Part shown: positions 1 to 7,005 of the stretch, piece after piece
How the letters are laid out: each line of letters begins with the position of its first letter
How positions within the stretch are numbered: the stretch's first letter is position 1
Assembly: GCA_003646875.1 (NCBI GenBank)
Contig: QMLT01000025.1
Coordinates: 1-12,233, forward strand
DNA length: 12,233 nt
Origin: Deltaproteobacteria bacterium
GTDB taxonomy: Bacteria > Desulfobacterota > DSM-4660 > Desulfatiglandales > B25-G16
Direction: 5' to 3'
Made by a program: the position numbers and the translations under genes
The notes under the pieces: generated by a model
Databases searched by the model: none
Told to the model about the DNA's origin: nothing
Seen by the model: only the letters and a program-made list of their open reading frames with translations

Positions 1-153
1 CGTTTACATACAGTAATGGAAGCGCTTTTGGATGATATTTCTTTTAATGCATCAGACATGAAAGAAAAAGAAATAACAATTGATAAAGATTATGTAAGTG
101 ATAAGTTAAGCGACATACTGGAAGATATAAATCTAAGTAAATATATACTTTAG
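1..153 (+). CDS. hslU: HslU C-terminus (ATP-dependent protease ATPase subunit), partial
   Basis: Last 50 codons of HslU, the AAA+ unfoldase that pairs with the HslV peptidase in the cytoplasm; the gene begins before the window. The frame from base 1 reads RLHTVMEALLDDISFNASD and ends DLSK-like NLSKYIL, then TAG. The RLHTVME segment (the sensor-2 arginine region of the C-domain) and a terminal '(S/R)(R/K)(Y/F)IL' tail, which docks into HslV, are typical of the family, so the C-terminus is intact. Identification rests on recalled family sequence. The stop codon lies against the left end of an inverted-repeat element. hslU directly before argB is an order I associate with Desulfobacterota. Confidence 0.9.
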   Translation, partial: RLHTVMEALLDDISFNASDMKEKEITIDKDYVSDKLSDILEDINLSKYIL

Positions 154-367
154 GTAACCCGTTCAAGGTTGAAAAAGGTTCAGGGTTCAGGGTTATTTGT
201 CTTTTTTTGATCTTTCCCATAGGCTGGGAAGCGCTTGATAAAATCACAACTGCCAAGGTTGGTGAGTCAGGCATGAGCATTCACATCATACAACGCTATG
301 TTCGTTATGCATGGTTTAGATTTTTGGTCAACCTTGAACCCCTGAACCATGAACCTTGAACGGGTAC
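154..367. mobile_element. MITE-like inverted-repeat element at the hslU stop codon
   Basis: The left arm (about 154-194) begins GTAACCCGTTCAAGGTTG and continues with GGTTCAGGGTTCAGGGTT. The right arm (about 330-367) is its imperfect inverse and ends GAACCTTGAACGGGTAC. The outer 17 bases pair almost perfectly. The ~135-bp core between the arms has no convincing gene. CTTTAGG occurs at both flanks (148-154 and 370-376), consistent with a target duplication. Removing one copy plus the element would leave the hslU TAG followed by an 18-bp spacer, with a Shine-Dalgarno-like AGGTGA, before the argB ATG. It is probably a non-autonomous repeat of a genome-wide family; this is not demonstrable from one copy. 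Confidence 0.7.
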
Positions 368-393
368 TTCTTTAGGAATTAGGTGAATGTCAG

Positions 394-1293
394 ATGAATA
401 CTGGTTTAGACAGGGCAAGAATCCTGATCGAGGCCTTGCCATATATACAAAAATTTAATAACCAGACAATTGTCATTAAATATGGTGGCCATGCCATGGT
501 GGATTCCAGGTTAAAAAAAGCTTTTGCCTTAGATATCATCCTTATGAAATACGTCAACCTTAATCCGGTAATAGTACACGGTGGTGGCCCTCAAATAGGA
601 AAAATCTTGAGTGAAATGTCCATACAATCGAATTTTGTCAATGGCCACAGGGTTACTGATGAAAAAACGATGGATATAGTTGAGATGGTTCTTGCTGGAA
701 AGGTAAATAAAGAGATCGTTACCACAATAAATCAACATGGTGGACAGGCAGTTGGCCTTTCAGGTAAAGATGGCCATCTTATTACTGCCAAAAAGCTTCG
801 GTTTCTTCCAAATTCTGATAAGAAAATGGATAAACCTGATAACCCCCCGGAGATAATAGATATTGGACTCGTTGGTGAGGTGGTCTCTGTTAATAACCGA
901 ATAATAAAAAGTCTCATAAATAGCCAATTTATTCCTGTGATTGCACCTGTTGGAGCTGGCAAAGACAATGAGACATACAATATCAATGCCGATCTTGTAG
1001 CTGGTCATATTGCCTCATCCCTTGAGGCGCGAAAGCTTGTTCTTTTAACTGATGTCGAGGGAGTTCTTGACAGCGATGGCAATCTTGTGAGTAGTATCAC
1101 AGCAGATGATGCGAAAAGAATGATAACTCGCGGGGTTATTAAGGAAGGAATGATACCAAAACTTCAATGCTGCCTCGATGCACTAAAAGGAGGTGTGGAA
1201 AAGGTCCATATCATTGATGGCAGGAAGGAGCATGCCCTCCTTTTAGAGATATTTACAAATGAAGGGGTAGGAACAGAGATAGTTCTTAATTAA
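394..1293 (+). CDS. argB: N-acetylglutamate kinase, arginine-sensitive type
   Basis: Catalyses the ATP-dependent phosphorylation of N-acetyl-L-glutamate, the second step of arginine biosynthesis, in the cytoplasm. The 299-residue length matches the amino-acid kinase family. Visible motifs are KYGGHAM (29-35), HGGGPQIG (62-69, substrate/phosphate loop), GLSGKDG (121-127), NINADLVAG (196-204) and LLTDVEGV (217-224). EGMIPK (251-256) replaces the more usual GGMxPK. The N-terminal helix 'RARILIEALPYIQKF' before the kinase core is the feature linked to hexameric enzymes feedback-inhibited by arginine, so inhibition by arginine is inferred. AGGTGA lies 8 bases upstream of the ATG and supports this start. 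The gene is flanked by two different inverted-repeat elements, and argD follows. Confidence 0.95.
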   Translation: MNTGLDRARILIEALPYIQKFNNQTIVIKYGGHAMVDSRLKKAFALDIILMKYVNLNPVIVHGGGPQIGKILSEMSIQSNFVNGHRVTDEKTMDIVEMVLAGKVNKEIVTTINQHGGQAVGLSGKDGHLITAKKLRFLPNSDKKMDKPDNPPEIIDIGLVGEVVSVNNRIIKSLINSQFIPVIAPVGAGKDNETYNINADLVAGHIASSLEARKLVLLTDVEGVLDSDGNLVSSITADDAKRMITRGVIKEGMIPKLQCCLDALKGGVEKVHIIDGRKEHALLLEIFTNEGVGTEIVLN

Positions 1294-1294
1294 T

Positions 1295-1396
1295 AAGTGT
1301 CTAAAGTGCCTAAATTTTAAAAGCGCCTAAAGTTAATAAATAATTATGAATCCTATCCTTAATTTTAGCTCACTTTAGGCACTTTAGCTCACTTTA
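1295..1396. repeat. Short inverted-repeat element between argB and argD
   Basis: The left arm AAGTGTCTAAAGTGCCTAAA (1295-1314) is the inverse of the right arm TTTAGGCACTTTAGCTCACTT (1374-1394); the core CTAAAGTGCCTAAA is perfect over 14 bp. The same word recurs directly (GCGCCTAAAGT at 1323-1333; GCTCACTTTA at 1368-1377 and 1387-1396), so each arm is a small array of a CTAAAGTG(C/A) unit. The ~60-bp centre is AT-rich with no gene. The element fills the argB-argD gap (119 bp), starts within 2 bases of the argB stop and leaves only a weak ribosome site for argD. As RNA it could fold into a long hairpin, but no U-tract follows, so I do not call it a terminator. Confidence 0.65.
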
Positions 1397-1412
1397 AACT
1401 ATAGAGATAATC

Positions 1413-2606
1413 ATGATTTCTAACACCATATCCAAAGCAGATACATTCATGTTCAACACATATAAACGCTTACCCATCACTCTGGTTAAGGGTGATGGAT
1501 GCCGGGTATGGGATGAGAAAGGCAATGAATACATCGATTTCGTCGGTGGAATAGCTGTCTGTGCCCTTGGGCATAACTCACCTATAGTGAGCAAAGCCCT
1601 GTGTGAACAGTCGAAAAAACTTGTACATGTTTCTAACCTATTTTATACACAACCTCAGGCAGAACTTGCCCAGATCTTGGTAGAGAACTCTTTTGCAGAC
1701 AGGGTGTTTTTCTGTAACAGTGGGGCTGAGGCTAACGAGGCAGCCATAAAATTAGCCAGGCGTTATTCAAAAGAAAAATTTGGGCCTGAGAGATATGCTA
1801 TCATAACAATGGAAAATTCATTCCATGGCCGGACAATGGCCACACTTTCAGCTACAGGTCAAGAAAAGATCAGAATAGGCTTTGAGCCCTTCCTTGAAGA
1901 TTTTAGATATGTGCCCTTTAATGATCTGGATAAACTGTATGCTGCTATAGATAGATCTGTGTGCGCTATAATGTTAGAGCCAATACAGGGTGAAGGAGGT
2001 GTTGTTGTTCCTGACGGTGATTACCTAAAGGGTGTCAAAGAAATCTGTAAAAAGCATGACCTCCTCTTAATATTAGACGAGGTGCAGACCGGTATGGGAA
2101 GGACAGGAAGGCTCTTTTCCTGCCAACATTTTGGAATAATACCTGATATCATGACCCTTGCCAAGGCCTTGGGTAACGGTCTTCCTATCGGCGCTATGCT
2201 GGCAACAGAGGAATTAGCTGATGCCTTTGGCCCAGGGAGTCATGCGACAACGTTCGGAGGAAGTCCCCTGATTACTGCTGGCGCCATAGCTGTTGTCAAA
2301 AGCCTTTTGAATGATGGCTGGATCGAAAACGCCAGAACGATGGGGGATTATTTTAAAAATCAGCTCACTTATCTTCAACAAAAATATCCTGCTATAAGAG
2401 ATATCAGGGGCTTAGGCCTTATACTTGGATTACTGCTTGATAGAGACGGAGCTGACATTGTAAGTGCATGCATGAAAAAAGGGTTTTTAATAAACTGTGT
2501 CCAGGGAAAAATTCTCAGGTTTGTACCACCCTTAATCATATCAAAAAAGGAGATTGATCTATTAATCAACTGTCTGGATGAAATATTTCAGGGAATAAAG
2601 ATATGA
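1413..2606 (+). CDS. argD: Acetylornithine aminotransferase
   Basis: PLP-dependent class-III aminotransferase that converts N-acetylglutamate semialdehyde plus glutamate to N-acetylornithine, the fourth step of arginine synthesis; some homologues also use succinyldiaminopimelate. The 397-residue length is typical. Motifs: CNSGAEANEAA (101-111, PLP phosphate loop), FHGRTMATLSATG (137-149), LEPIQGEGG (188-196), LDEVQTGMGRTG (221-232, Asp222 contacting the PLP ring nitrogen) and TLAKALGNG (248-256, Schiff-base Lys251). The ATG at 1413 gives the expected N-terminus, but its upstream ribosome site (AGAGAT) is weak because an inverted-repeat element occupies the gap. The stop overlaps the next ATG (ATGA, 2603-2606). 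ArgE or ArgJ, needed for the next step, is not in the window. Confidence 0.95.
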   Translation: MISNTISKADTFMFNTYKRLPITLVKGDGCRVWDEKGNEYIDFVGGIAVCALGHNSPIVSKALCEQSKKLVHVSNLFYTQPQAELAQILVENSFADRVFFCNSGAEANEAAIKLARRYSKEKFGPERYAIITMENSFHGRTMATLSATGQEKIRIGFEPFLEDFRYVPFNDLDKLYAAIDRSVCAIMLEPIQGEGGVVVPDGDYLKGVKEICKKHDLLLILDEVQTGMGRTGRLFSCQHFGIIPDIMTLAKALGNGLPIGAMLATEELADAFGPGSHATTFGGSPLITAGAIAVVKSLLNDGWIENARTMGDYFKNQLTYLQQKYPAIRDIRGLGLILGLLLDRDGADIVSACMKKGFLINCVQGKILRFVPPLIISKKEIDLLINCLDEIFQGIKI

Positions 2607-2743
2607 AAAAGTATTTTTTAGCCCTTGAGAAACATATCAGATTTAAAGAAGGTACGCTATATAACCAGAAAGCCTCCGACGGATTTATTATGCATAATGG
2701 TTATGAATCGAAAATCTCAAATATCATGAGACAGGGAAAGTAA
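2603..2743 (+). pseudogene. Probable ArgG C-terminal remnant, 46 codons
   Basis: A short frame from the ATG that overlaps the argD stop to a TAA one base before argH. It begins MKKYFLALEKHIRFKEG and contains LYNQKASDGFI (residues 19-29). That segment resembles the end of bacterial argininosuccinate synthase, where a 'Y(D/N)xKDAxGFI' stretch lies about 20 residues from the C-terminus; EKHIRFKE before it also fits. ArgG is normally ~400 residues, so about 90% is missing. The first residues (MKKYFLAL) also resemble an ArgF start, so this may be an argF'-'argG fusion left by an internal deletion. The alternative is a genuine coupled small protein. The comparison is from memory, not an alignment. 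Confidence 0.6.
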
Positions 2744-2744
2744 A

Positions 2745-4124
2745 ATGAGTAAAAAGCTCTGGGGAGGCCGCTTCACATCTGATACAAATGAGATGGTGAA
2801 TACCTTTAATTCCTCTATCCAGTTTGATAAAAGGCTGTGGAGAGAGGATATCCAGGGCAGTATAGCATACTGCAAAATGCTGGGAAAACAGGGTATAATC
2901 AGTGAGAACGAAGCCAAAAAGATTCTCTCTGCCCTCCAAGAGATCTATAGCGAGATAGAAAAAGGCACATTTATCTTTGATGAGTCATCGGAAGATATTC
3001 ATACCCTTATTGAAAAGGCCCTGAGGCAGAAGACCGGCACGCTGGGTGAAATGATCCATACCGGAAGAAGCAGAAATGACCAGATAGCCCTTGATACAAG
3101 GTTATTCATAAAAAATTCAACAGGAAACATTCTACAACTGATAAGGGAATTTCAATTATCCTTGATCGAACTGGCTGAAAAGAATCAGGATCTGATTATG
3201 CCGGGTTATACCCATCTTCAACGGGCACAACCCGTGCTTTTAGCACACCATTTACTGGCCTACTACGAGATGACCAAAAGGGATACGCAGAGATATAAGG
3301 AGGCCTTGAAGAGAACAAATGTCCTTCCCCTGGGGAGCGCTGCGCTGGCAGGGACTACCTTTAACATAGACAGGGAATTCCTGTCCAAGGAGCTAAGACT
3401 GCAAAGAATAACGGCAAATAGCATGGACGCAGTATCAGACAGAGATTTTATAGCGGAGTTTATCTTTATATCCTCCCTCTTAATGATGCATCTTTCTCGG
3501 CTTTGTGAAGAGCTAATTATCTGGTCAACACAGGAATTTGACTTTATAGAGATCTCCGATTCCTTTGCTACTGGCAGCAGCATCATGCCCCAGAAAAAAA
3601 ATCCCGATATACCTGAGCTGATCAGGGGAAAGACAGGGAGGGTATATGGTCACTTGATATCACTACTCACAACCATGAAAGGCCTTCCTCTTACCTATAA
3701 TAAGGACATGCAGGAAGATAAAGAGCCTCTTTTTGATACTGTTGACACCGTAGAAAAATCACTGAGCATTTTCTCGCTGCTCCTCAGAGAGATAGACTTC
3801 AAAAAAGAAAATCTCAAAAAGGCAACTGAAAACGGATATCTTGTTGCAACAGACCTGGCCGATTATCTTGTGACCAAGGGCCTGACATTCAGAAAGGCTC
3901 ATCACATTGTAGGCGATATGATCCTCTCAGCTCAAAAGCAAAATAAGGAACTGCATCAACTTGACTTACATGAAATGAAACATTTCAGCAGCCTTATTGG
4001 AAATGATGTCTACGCATGGCTCGATCCCGCATCATGTATCGACCGTAGAAATATTAAGGGAGCAACTGGGCCTAAAGAAGTTAAAAAGGCAGTACGTAAG
4101 GCAAAGAAAGAGCTACAATCATAA
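2745..4124 (+). CDS. argH: Argininosuccinate lyase
   Basis: Cleaves argininosuccinate to arginine and fumarate, the last step of arginine synthesis. It is a 459-residue cytoplasmic member of the fumarase/aspartase superfamily that acts as a tetramer. It begins with the typical MSKKLWGGRF. The conserved regions are all present: HTGRSRNDQ (105-113), PGYTHLQRAQP (153-163, catalytic-region His157) and the signature GSSIMPQKKNPD (277-288), whose flexible-loop serine is the catalytic base/acid in studied homologues. The C-terminal domain is complete. GGGAAAG lies just upstream of the ATG and the gene follows the ArgG remnant by one base. The enzyme needs argininosuccinate from an ArgG that must be encoded elsewhere if the pathway works. 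Confidence 0.96.
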   Translation: MSKKLWGGRFTSDTNEMVNTFNSSIQFDKRLWREDIQGSIAYCKMLGKQGIISENEAKKILSALQEIYSEIEKGTFIFDESSEDIHTLIEKALRQKTGTLGEMIHTGRSRNDQIALDTRLFIKNSTGNILQLIREFQLSLIELAEKNQDLIMPGYTHLQRAQPVLLAHHLLAYYEMTKRDTQRYKEALKRTNVLPLGSAALAGTTFNIDREFLSKELRLQRITANSMDAVSDRDFIAEFIFISSLLMMHLSRLCEELIIWSTQEFDFIEISDSFATGSSIMPQKKNPDIPELIRGKTGRVYGHLISLLTTMKGLPLTYNKDMQEDKEPLFDTVDTVEKSLSIFSLLLREIDFKKENLKKATENGYLVATDLADYLVTKGLTFRKAHHIVGDMILSAQKQNKELHQLDLHEMKHFSSLIGNDVYAWLDPASCIDRRNIKGATGPKEVKKAVRKAKKELQS

Positions 4125-4160
4125 ATACAAAGAAAAAACAACCACAACAAACACTGATAT

Positions 4161-4168
4161 AAGGAGGT
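4161..4168 (+). promoter_or_regulatory. Strong Shine-Dalgarno for ybaB (decides a TTG start)
   Basis: AAGGAGGT is a near-perfect anti-16S match. It lies 7 bases before the TTG at 4176 and 4 before the TTG at 4173. The first in-frame ATG (4185) is 16 bases away, too far for good initiation. A TTG start is therefore favoured. Confidence 0.8.
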
Positions 4169-4175
4169 AGAATTG

Positions 4176-4496
4176 TTGAAAGGTATGCCTAACATGGGTA
4201 ATTTGCTTAAAAAGGCACAACGGCTTCAGGAACAAATGGCAAAGCTGCAGGAAGAACTAAGTGAAAAGACAGTTGAAACATCAGCTGGCGGTGGAATGGT
4301 AACAGTTATAGCAACTGGAAAGCAAGAGATCGCTTCTATAAAAATTGACCCCGAGGTTATAAATCAAGAAGATATTGAGATGTTAGAGGATCTTGTTTTA
4401 GCAGCAGTCAATGACGCACTTTTTCAGGCAAAGCAAATGGTCAGCGAAGAGATGACAAAACTAACAGGTGGCGTTAATATACCAGGCTTGATGTAA
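4176..4496 (+). CDS. ybaB: YbaB/EbfC family nucleoid-associated protein
   Basis: Small DNA-binding protein (106 residues from TTG at 4176) of the YbaB/EbfC family. Members form dimers shaped like tweezers, bind DNA and are nearly always next to recR. The sequence reads LKGMPNMGNLLKKAQRLQEQ, a basic amphipathic N-terminal helix, then the strand region GGGMVTVIATGKQEIASIKID, an acidic helix EDIEMLEDLVLAAVNDAL and the Gly/Pro tail GGVNIPGLM; all are family hallmarks. Initiation from TTG is supported by the ribosome site at 4161-4168; 4173 is the alternative. In many bacteria dnaX precedes it, but here argH does. recR follows after 81 bp. Confidence 0.92.
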   Translation: MKGMPNMGNLLKKAQRLQEQMAKLQEELSEKTVETSAGGGMVTVIATGKQEIASIKIDPEVINQEDIEMLEDLVLAAVNDALFQAKQMVSEEMTKLTGGVNIPGLM

Positions 4497-4577
4497 AAAC
4501 TTCCGATGTCCGATTGTGATAGTGGATACGGAATATGAGCCACATATCACATATCTTATATAGCTTTAGGTATTGAA

Positions 4578-5183
4578 ATGGGGATCTATCCATCATCACT
4601 GGGAAAGCTAATTGAACAATTTAGCAAATTTCCTGGTATTGGAAAGAAGTCAGCGGAGAGATTGGCGCTTTATGTCTTGAGGTCTCCAAAGGATTTCGCT
4701 GAAGAATTGGCCCGCAGTCTTTTTGAAGTAAAAGAAAAGATCAAGTTCTGTTCCGTATGTTTCAGCCTTACTGATATAGACCCTTGCCCAATTTGCACCG
4801 ATCAAAGGAGAGCAAATGGCGTCCTTTGTGTTGTTGAGGGGCCTGGAGACCAGCTGGCCATTGAAAAATCAGGGACCTTTAAAGGGAGATACCATATTCT
4901 ACAGGGTGTCCTTTCCCCCTTAGATGGTGTAGGAATAGAGGACATACGTATTGCTGAACTCATGACGCGCCTGAGAAAAGAAAATATAAAGGAGGTTATA
5001 CTGGCAATCAATCCAAGCGTAGAAGGGGAAGCCACAGCTTCATACATTGCCAATCTCCTGAAAGAAAAATATTTGACTGTTACAAGAATCGCATTGGGTA
5101 TTCCCCTGGGGGGTGACCTTAAATATATAGACAGTATGACCCTCAAACGATCTATTGATAACCGCTCCCAATATTCCCCTTGA
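4578..5183 (+). CDS. recR: Recombination mediator RecR
   Basis: RecR works with RecO (and RecF) to load RecA on SSB-coated single-stranded DNA at gaps. The 201-residue length is standard. The order of parts is complete: helix-hairpin-helix FPGIGKKSAERLALY (18-32), a four-cysteine zinc site at Cys58, Cys61, Cys70 and Cys73, then the Toprim domain with VVEGPGD (85-91) and LAINPSVEGEATASYI (142-157). The C-terminal IPLGGDLKYIDSMTLKRSI corresponds to the Walker-B-like end that closes the ring tetramer. GGDLKY replaces the commoner GG(E/D)LEY, a minor change. A weak TAGG site precedes the ATG. After the stop lies the third inverted-repeat element. Confidence 0.95.
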   Translation: MGIYPSSLGKLIEQFSKFPGIGKKSAERLALYVLRSPKDFAEELARSLFEVKEKIKFCSVCFSLTDIDPCPICTDQRRANGVLCVVEGPGDQLAIEKSGTFKGRYHILQGVLSPLDGVGIEDIRIAELMTRLRKENIKEVILAINPSVEGEATASYIANLLKEKYLTVTRIALGIPLGGDLKYIDSMTLKRSIDNRSQYSP

Positions 5184-5256
5184 TACTTAAACAGTTTCCC
5201 GGTGTTTTCTCCTCTTGATCCAAAAATAGAATTAATTTTCTTCCTTCGTTGTATCC

Positions 5257-5657
5257 ATTCAGCCACAGATTAGCGCAGATGAACGCAGATAGTTTTAAAC
5301 ACAAAGAAATCACCGATATTATTCTTAAAAGTTTTTATGAAGTTTACCCGGCTAAATAGTCCAGATATTTTACTAAGGTTTATAACTATCAGTTCCTGAT
5401 TATACACAATTTTTTAGAGGTAATATAATCGGAGATTTTAAGGCAGACTTGATTATAGACAAAAAGTCATCCTGAAATTAAAGCGGTTCGTGTTCTTGAC
5501 ACAACACATGAAGCTCAATTAATCAATTACTTGAAGACAACAAATATTGAGGTCGGCTTATTATTTAATTTTGGCAGAAAACCAGGAGCCAAAAGATTTG
5601 TATATGACAATAAAAGAAAAAATATCAGCGATGATCAGCGTAAATCTGCGGCTGAAT
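5257..5657. mobile_element. Inverted-repeat element carrying a decayed GxxExxY gene
   Basis: The two ends are 35-bp imperfect inverted repeats. The left (5257-5291) starts ATTCAGCCACAGATTAGCGC and the right (5623-5657) ends AAATCTGCGGCTGAAT; by hand 28 of 35 positions match. Between them lies a broken GxxExxY reading frame. I recognise the CACAGATTAnCGCAGATGAACGCAGAT type of sequence as recurring around GxxExxY genes in many bacterial genomes, which is recalled knowledge. No obvious target duplication was found. The right end runs directly into the first MFS transporter gene and provides its start codon. Confidence 0.65.
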
Positions 5658-5659
5658 AA
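5279..5659 (+). pseudogene. GxxExxY family protein remnant (PD-(D/E)XK-like)
   Basis: The pieces match the GxxExxY family in order. From ATG 5279 the frame reads KHKEITDIILKSFYEVY, then an in-frame TAG at 5357. The same frame continues with YFTKVYNYQFL (corresponding to the usual 'GFLExVYENAL') to a second stop near 5427. IGDFKADLIIDKK then appears two frames over (from 5425), and EIKAVRVLDTTHEAQLINYL plus EVGLLFNFG returns to the first frame from 5474 to the TAA at 5657-5659. The D...ExK pattern of the PD-(D/E)XK fold is split by the frameshift after DKK. The family is ~120-130 residues; this copy is nearly full length but carries at least two stops and two frame changes, so it is not functional. 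Its true role in any organism is poorly known. Confidence 0.75.
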
Positions 5660-6911
5660 TGACAATAAAAATAACTATTCCTATGGTTATGTCATTGTCG
5701 CTGCCTGTTTTGGCATCCAGGCGATAGGTGTTGGCACGTATGTATCCTATGGAGTATTTTTTAACTCTTTAGCATCCGAATTCGGATGGTCTCGCGCGGC
5801 TATCTCCGGGGCCTCTTCGATAGCTTTTTTTCTTATGGGTCTGTTCGGCATCTTTGCGGGCAGGCTAAACGATAAAATAGGACCGAGGGATATAATGGCT
5901 GTAACCGGCTTCTTGTTCGGGCTGGGCCATTTGCTCATGTCCAGGCTTGGCGCTATCTGGCAGCTTTATCTATTCTACGGCATAATTATTGGCATCGGCT
6001 TAAGTTCCGTTGATGTGATCGCCTTAAGCACGACAGCGCGATGGTTTATCAGAAAAAGGGGAATCATGACCGGTATTGTTAAAATTGGCACCGGCGCCGG
6101 CCAGTTTATCATGCCCCTTGTGGCAAGTCTGCTTATCACGAGTTACGGCTGGCGGACTTCATATATCATTATTGGTGCGGGGGTGCTTCTATCGCTTGTT
6201 GCTATTGCTCAATTGCTAAGACGTGACCCAAGCCAGATTTCTCCATTGCCGGATTGTGTGAATAATATTTCAGGAGATAAACCAGGTTTAGCTGGCGAAG
6301 GACTTTCTCTCGGCGAGACAGTCCATACGAGGCAATTCTGGACAATTTGCGCAGTTAATCTGGCCATCGTCTTTTGCTTCATGACTATCATAGTGCACAT
6401 TGTCCCTCATGCCCAGGATATACGGATTTCCGCAACCAAATCTGCAATTGTTCTCTCTACTATTGGCGGCGTGAGCATGGCAGGTAGGTTTATCAGTGGG
6501 ATTGCCATTGACCGAATCGGTAGCAAAAGGGCAATGGTTTTATGCTTTATCCTGCTCATCGCCGGGCTTTTGTGGCTGCAAATAGCCAAAGAGCTGTGGA
6601 TGCTCTATGTTTTTGCCGTGATTTACGGCATTGCCCATGGCGGATATTTCACTATTATGTCACCCATCGTTGCCGAATTTTTCGGACTAAATGCTCATGG
6701 TGTCCTCTTTGGCATCGTTGCCTTCAGTGGTACTATTGGCGGCGCTATTGGCCCGATTCTGGCTGGATACATTTTTGACGTCACCGCTGGATATGGTTTG
6801 GCATTCTGGCTCTGTACATTGATGAGTGCGTCGGGACTGCTGTTATTACTGTCACTTAAACAAGTAGATGCAATAAGTCATAACAATATTGTATCTGGCA
6901 CAACCCAATAA
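5604..6911 (+). CDS. MFS transporter, OFA/monocarboxylate-like
   Basis: Major facilitator superfamily carrier with about twelve membrane helices, in the inner membrane; 435 residues from ATG 5604. The first helix begins YGYVIVAACFGIQ (about residues 28-40). Cytoplasmic motif A appears as GRLNDKIGPRDIM (86-98), with a basic loop (RRDPSQ) before the middle and a second motif-A-like GIAIDRIGSKRAM in the second half. The 'FGWSRAAIS' and 'WFIRKRGIMTGI' segments resemble the oxalate/formate antiporter and monocarboxylate groups, so an organic-acid substrate is plausible but unproven. The start is uncertain: TTG 5547, ATG 5604 and ATG 5631 are in frame, none has a good ribosome site, and all lie in the inverted-repeat element, so the ~27 residues before helix 1 look acquired. 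Confidence 0.85.
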   Translation: MTIKEKISAMISVNLRLNNDNKNNYSYGYVIVAACFGIQAIGVGTYVSYGVFFNSLASEFGWSRAAISGASSIAFFLMGLFGIFAGRLNDKIGPRDIMAVTGFLFGLGHLLMSRLGAIWQLYLFYGIIIGIGLSSVDVIALSTTARWFIRKRGIMTGIVKIGTGAGQFIMPLVASLLITSYGWRTSYIIIGAGVLLSLVAIAQLLRRDPSQISPLPDCVNNISGDKPGLAGEGLSLGETVHTRQFWTICAVNLAIVFCFMTIIVHIVPHAQDIRISATKSAIVLSTIGGVSMAGRFISGIAIDRIGSKRAMVLCFILLIAGLLWLQIAKELWMLYVFAVIYGIAHGGYFTIMSPIVAEFFGLNAHGVLFGIVAFSGTIGGAIGPILAGYIFDVTAGYGLAFWLCTLMSASGLLLLLSLKQVDAISHNNIVSGTTQ

Positions 6912-6976
6912 GTATTTTCAGCTTTCCATTATGGCAAAGAGAATGTGCGGCTCAACCAGCAAAACCCGCATATGCA

Positions 6977-7005
6977 TTGACAATCCCAAAAGCCTCAGAT
7001 ATAAC
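6977..7005 (+). promoter_or_regulatory. Sigma-70-type promoter before the second MFS gene
   Basis: TTGACA (6977-6982), a 17-base spacer and TATAAC (7000-7005): a perfect -35 and a 5/6 -10 at ideal spacing. Transcription would start near 7012 and leave a leader of about 158 bases before the ATG at 7170. No operator palindrome is visible around it. It implies the second transporter is transcribed independently of the first. Confidence 0.5.

Noticed and set aside
154..194. GGTTCAGGGTTCAGGGTT as a CRISPR or telomere-like array
   Set aside because: There are only two to three short degenerate units, with no spacers and an inverted copy at 330-367; this is an element end, not an array.
44..280. 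Minus-strand 78-codon frame starting MLMPDSPTLAVV
   Set aside because: It crosses the hslU end and the left arm of the inverted-repeat element, matches no family I know, and has no ribosome site.
1295..1396. Inverted repeat read as an intrinsic terminator of argB
   Set aside because: No T-run follows the right arm, and the repeated internal words fit a repeat element better.
4802..5266. Minus-strand 154-codon frame opposite recR
   Set aside because: It is antisense to the conserved RecR Toprim region; the composition (Arg/Ser/Pro-rich) is typical of a shadow frame.
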